A stretch of DNA of 64,000 nucleotides from Bacteroidales bacterium (GTDB taxonomy: Bacteria > Bacteroidota > Bacteroidia > Bacteroidales > Paludibacteraceae). How positions within the stretch are numbered: position 1 is the stretch's first letter; each line of letters starts with the position of its first letter. Shown here one piece after another: positions 61,779 to 64,000 of this stretch. Location: positions 1-64,000 of the forward strand of contig JAJFVH010000120.1 of the NCBI GenBank assembly GCA_021371875.1, given 5' to 3'. Below the pieces are notes generated by a model. That model saw nothing but the letters and a program-made list of their open reading frames with translations, had not been told where the DNA came from and searched no databases. A program made the position numbers and the translations under genes.

Positions 61779-62396
61779 ATGAAAAGAATTATGAGACACG
61801 GATTATTAATCGCACTGGCGATTTTTTCAGTAAATGCTGCTGCTCAATCGTTCGGCATTCAGGCCGGATATATAAATTCAAAAGAATCGGGCGCCAATGA
61901 AATAAGCGGGTTCCAGGTTGGTCCAGCCGCCGAATTGTCGTTAAGCAACAACTTGTTAGCATTACAATACGGAGTGTTATACAACTATTTAACGAAGAAG
62001 GAACCAGGTGTTGTAGGCACGAACACCTATACAGGACATTTTGTCGACGTCCCTTTACGCTTGAAATTGGGTTTTCCCATTGACGAGAACATACAACTCT
62101 TTGCTTTCGGCGGGCCGAATTTCAATATCGGCTTAGCTCAACAAACAAAAAATGTTTCAAATGTTCTTGGTTCTGAGGTTACTACTACAATCGATAGGTA
62201 TGCAATAGATGCCGACGATGATGCTGTAAATGACATTTCACGTTTTGACCTTCAGTTGGGTATTGGCGGTGGCGTGCAATATCAAAATATTCAATTAAAA
62301 GTGGGGTACGATTGGGGATTACTCGATTTAGATCATAGAACTGATTATTTACTGAAGCGGAATCAATTGACGGCATCAGTTCTTTGCCAGTTCTAA
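61779..62396 (+). CDS. Outer-membrane beta-barrel protein, paralogue 2
   Basis: A 205-residue protein with signal peptide (about 1-22, ending AAAQ) and a barrel that matches the preceding gene throughout (HFVDVPLRLKLGFP, FAFGGPNFNIGLAQ, GIGGGVQYQNIQLKVGYD) and ends in LCQF. The pair is a tandem duplication and probably cotranscribed across a 99-bp gap. Function is unknown. Confidence 0.8.
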   Translation: MKRIMRHGLLIALAIFSVNAAAQSFGIQAGYINSKESGANEISGFQVGPAAELSLSNNLLALQYGVLYNYLTKKEPGVVGTNTYTGHFVDVPLRLKLGFPIDENIQLFAFGGPNFNIGLAQQTKNVSNVLGSEVTTTIDRYAIDADDDAVNDISRFDLQLGIGGGVQYQNIQLKVGYDWGLLDLDHRTDYLLKRNQLTASVLCQF

Positions 62397-62416
62397 AATA
62401 ACTCCTTCTGGGATTA

Positions 62417-62454
62417 AAAAGCTATACACATTCCTTTGTGTTTAGCTTTTTTTG
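62417..62454 (+). terminator. Terminator after the barrel gene pair
   Basis: AAAAGCTA-t-ACACA pairs with TGTGT-t-TAGCTTTT with one internal mismatch and is followed by a T-run, 20 bp after the stop codon. Confidence 0.75.
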
Positions 62455-62627
62455 TGAATATTATAAGTCATATATCTTTTCATCATATTATTATGCTTAT
62501 TTTTGCAGGTAAAACAAATTGCGATTATAAAAATAATCCAAAAGTGCTTTAATTATTAATGCCGGTGCCGATAAATTACAAGTTTTTGCAATCGGTATAA
62601 TTTGCTTAAAATGTCGATTGTATAAAA

Positions 62628-63935
62628 ATGGAGCTTTATTCACTTTTTCAACAACATCCGGTTATCTGCACCGACAGCCGCAACTGCCCCGAAGGCTCCC
62701 TGTTTTTCGCGTTGAAAGGCGACAATTTCAATGCCAATGTTTTTGCAAAAACGGCATTGGAAAACGGTTGTGCCTATGCTGTGGTTGACGAGGCTGAATA
62801 CGCTGTTGATGAAAGATATATACTTGTTGGGGATGTTTTGGCAACTTTGCAACAACTTGCCCGGCATCATCGCCGGCAATTGGGCGCTAAAATTCTCGGA
62901 ATTACAGGCACCAACGGGAAAACCACCACCAAAGAGTTGATTGCAACCGTTTTGAAAGAAAAATACAACGTGCTTTACACACAGGGCAACCTGAACAATC
63001 ATATCGGCGTTCCGCTCACTTTGTTGCAACTGAAGCCCTGGCATCAAATCGCGGTTATCGAAATGGGAGCGAACCACCCTGGCGAAATTAAAACTTTGGC
63101 TGAGATTGCTTGTCCCGATTACGGCATCATTACCAATGTGGGTAAAGCGCATCTCGAAGGTTTCGGGTCGTTCGAAGGCGTGAAACGCACCAAAGCTGAA
63201 TTGTACGATTATATTTTTAAACATGGCAAAGCTATTTTCATTAATAAAGACAACGAACATTTGGTGAATATGGCGGCAAAAGCCGGTTTCGACGAGGTAA
63301 GCCGCATTCGTGAATATAGTCTCGACCCCGAAAATGATGTTTGTTACATATATGGCCGTGTAACTTCATGTTCACCGTTTCTGAATATGAAATGCACTAT
63401 CGACTGCTTTAATGATTTCGATGTACGTACAAAACTGATTGGCGCTTATAATGCCGAGAATGTTTTGGCGGCTGTGGCCATCGGTGAATTTTTCGGAGTG
63501 GATATAAAAAAAATAAAACAAGGACTCGAAAAATACGTTCCGCAAAACAACCGTTCGCAATTAACGGTAACCGCTAAAAACAAGCTGGTGGTGGATGCTT
63601 ATAACGCCAACCCGACAAGTATGAAAGCGGCTATCGCCAATTTCGGGCAGATGGATGTCGAACACAAAGTGTTGATTTTGGGCGACATGTTCGAGTTAGG
63701 CGAGCAAAGTGATTTAGAACATCAAACTGTGGTTGAACTTTTAAAACAATATGACTTCGAAAAAGTGATATTAGTGGGGCCACGATTCAAAAATACTGAA
63801 AATTCATTTTTATCCTACGACAATGCGGAATTGCTATTAACTGATTTAACAGGCAAAAATGAAATAAAAAATTGTTATGTCCTTATCAAAGGCTCGCGTG
63901 GCATAAAACTTGAAAAAGTTTTAGACGCATTATGA
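62628..63935 (+). CDS. murF: UDP-N-acetylmuramoyl-tripeptide--D-alanyl-D-alanine ligase
   Basis: Cytosolic ATP-dependent ligase that adds D-Ala-D-Ala to UDP-MurNAc-tripeptide, the last soluble step of peptidoglycan precursor synthesis. The 435-residue protein shows the N-terminal substrate domain (CTDSRNCPEGSLFFALKG, about residues 14-31), the ATP loop GITGTNGKTTTKE (about 89-101), EMGANHPGEI, NVGKAHLEGFG and the C-terminal VVDAYNANPTSMKAAI with LILGDMFELG. It is complete. Low-confidence alternatives such as MurE or FolC are excluded by the DAYNANPxSM motif. Confidence 0.95.
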   Translation: MELYSLFQQHPVICTDSRNCPEGSLFFALKGDNFNANVFAKTALENGCAYAVVDEAEYAVDERYILVGDVLATLQQLARHHRRQLGAKILGITGTNGKTTTKELIATVLKEKYNVLYTQGNLNNHIGVPLTLLQLKPWHQIAVIEMGANHPGEIKTLAEIACPDYGIITNVGKAHLEGFGSFEGVKRTKAELYDYIFKHGKAIFINKDNEHLVNMAAKAGFDEVSRIREYSLDPENDVCYIYGRVTSCSPFLNMKCTIDCFNDFDVRTKLIGAYNAENVLAAVAIGEFFGVDIKKIKQGLEKYVPQNNRSQLTVTAKNKLVVDAYNANPTSMKAAIANFGQMDVEHKVLILGDMFELGEQSDLEHQTVVELLKQYDFEKVILVGPRFKNTENSFLSYDNAELLLTDLTGKNEIKNCYVLIKGSRGIKLEKVLDAL

Positions 63936-63983
63936 AAAATAAATTCTGACGACAATATTTTTTTGAAAAAATATCTCTTGGTT

Positions 63984-64000
63984 ATGAAAAAAAACAATGT
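63984..64000 (+). CDS. Possible start of the next gene (truncated by window edge)
   Basis: An ATG at 63984 opens a frame (MKKNN) that runs off the window. Its Lys-rich start could be a signal peptide or leader. Too little is visible to identify it. Confidence 0.3.

Noticed and set aside
1..64000. CRISPR arrays
   Set aside because: No regularly spaced repeats with unique spacers were seen. The 24-bp repeats at 51295-51365 are contiguous with no spacers, and no cas gene is present.

Overview
The window is Bacteroidota chromosome, most likely order Bacteroidales. The signs are a SusC/SusD pair, Por-type (T9SS) C-terminal sorting domains on secreted enzymes, TAnnTTTG promoter elements, a tmRNA with tag GENNYALAA, and DUF4271-hemD and zapA-rny gene orders. 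The species cannot be named from the sequence.

Layout. (1) 1-7575 is chromosome: the end of an outer-membrane barrel gene, an SDR epimerase, a LOG-family gene, DUF4271, hemD, rnpA, a palindromic intergenic element, a coiled-coil gene, zapA, rny and the tmRNA gene ssrA. (2) 7559-60834 is an integrated genomic island of about 53.3 kb. A 17-bp direct repeat of the ssrA 3' end marks both edges, and a tyrosine recombinase is the first gene inside. (3) 60835-64000 is chromosome again: the displaced ssrA terminator, two paralogous barrel proteins and murF.

Inside the island four parts can be separated. The left core (7.8-14.5 kb) holds the integrase, an AbiE toxin-antitoxin pair, a DnaC-like ATPase, a replication-initiator-like protein, an HTH protein, a hairpin-rich non-coding region, a GH108 muramidase and a RibD/DHFR-like reductase, followed by rteC. 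The second part (15.9-47.7 kb) is a polysaccharide utilisation locus. It carries SusC/SusD, an AraC regulator, a sugar porter and eight glycan enzymes or binding proteins. A full set of corrinoid methyl-transfer genes sits in the middle of its main operon: an MtaB-like methyltransferase, an MtaC-like corrinoid protein, a MetH-activation-like protein, an MtaA/UroD-like protein fused to a thioredoxin fold, two G3E GTPases and a second UroD-like protein. The third part (47.8-56.8 kb) is a scar and defence zone: an integrase remnant, an intact IS982-type element with a 7-bp duplication, a Fic protein, a type IIG restriction-modification remnant and a complete qatABCD anti-phage operon. The right core (56.8-60.8 kb) is a non-coding region with two diverged repeat units and strong hairpins, then five small genes up to attR.

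The central reading is that the glycan locus processes a methylated plant polysaccharide, or a substrate yielding methanol. Glycoside hydrolases release the sugars, and the B12-dependent proteins take over the methyl groups, perhaps to tetrahydrofolate. The gene families and their co-directional order are visible in the sequence; the substrate and methyl acceptor are inferred. No relaxase or conjugation genes were found, so the island is probably moved by another element or no longer mobile.
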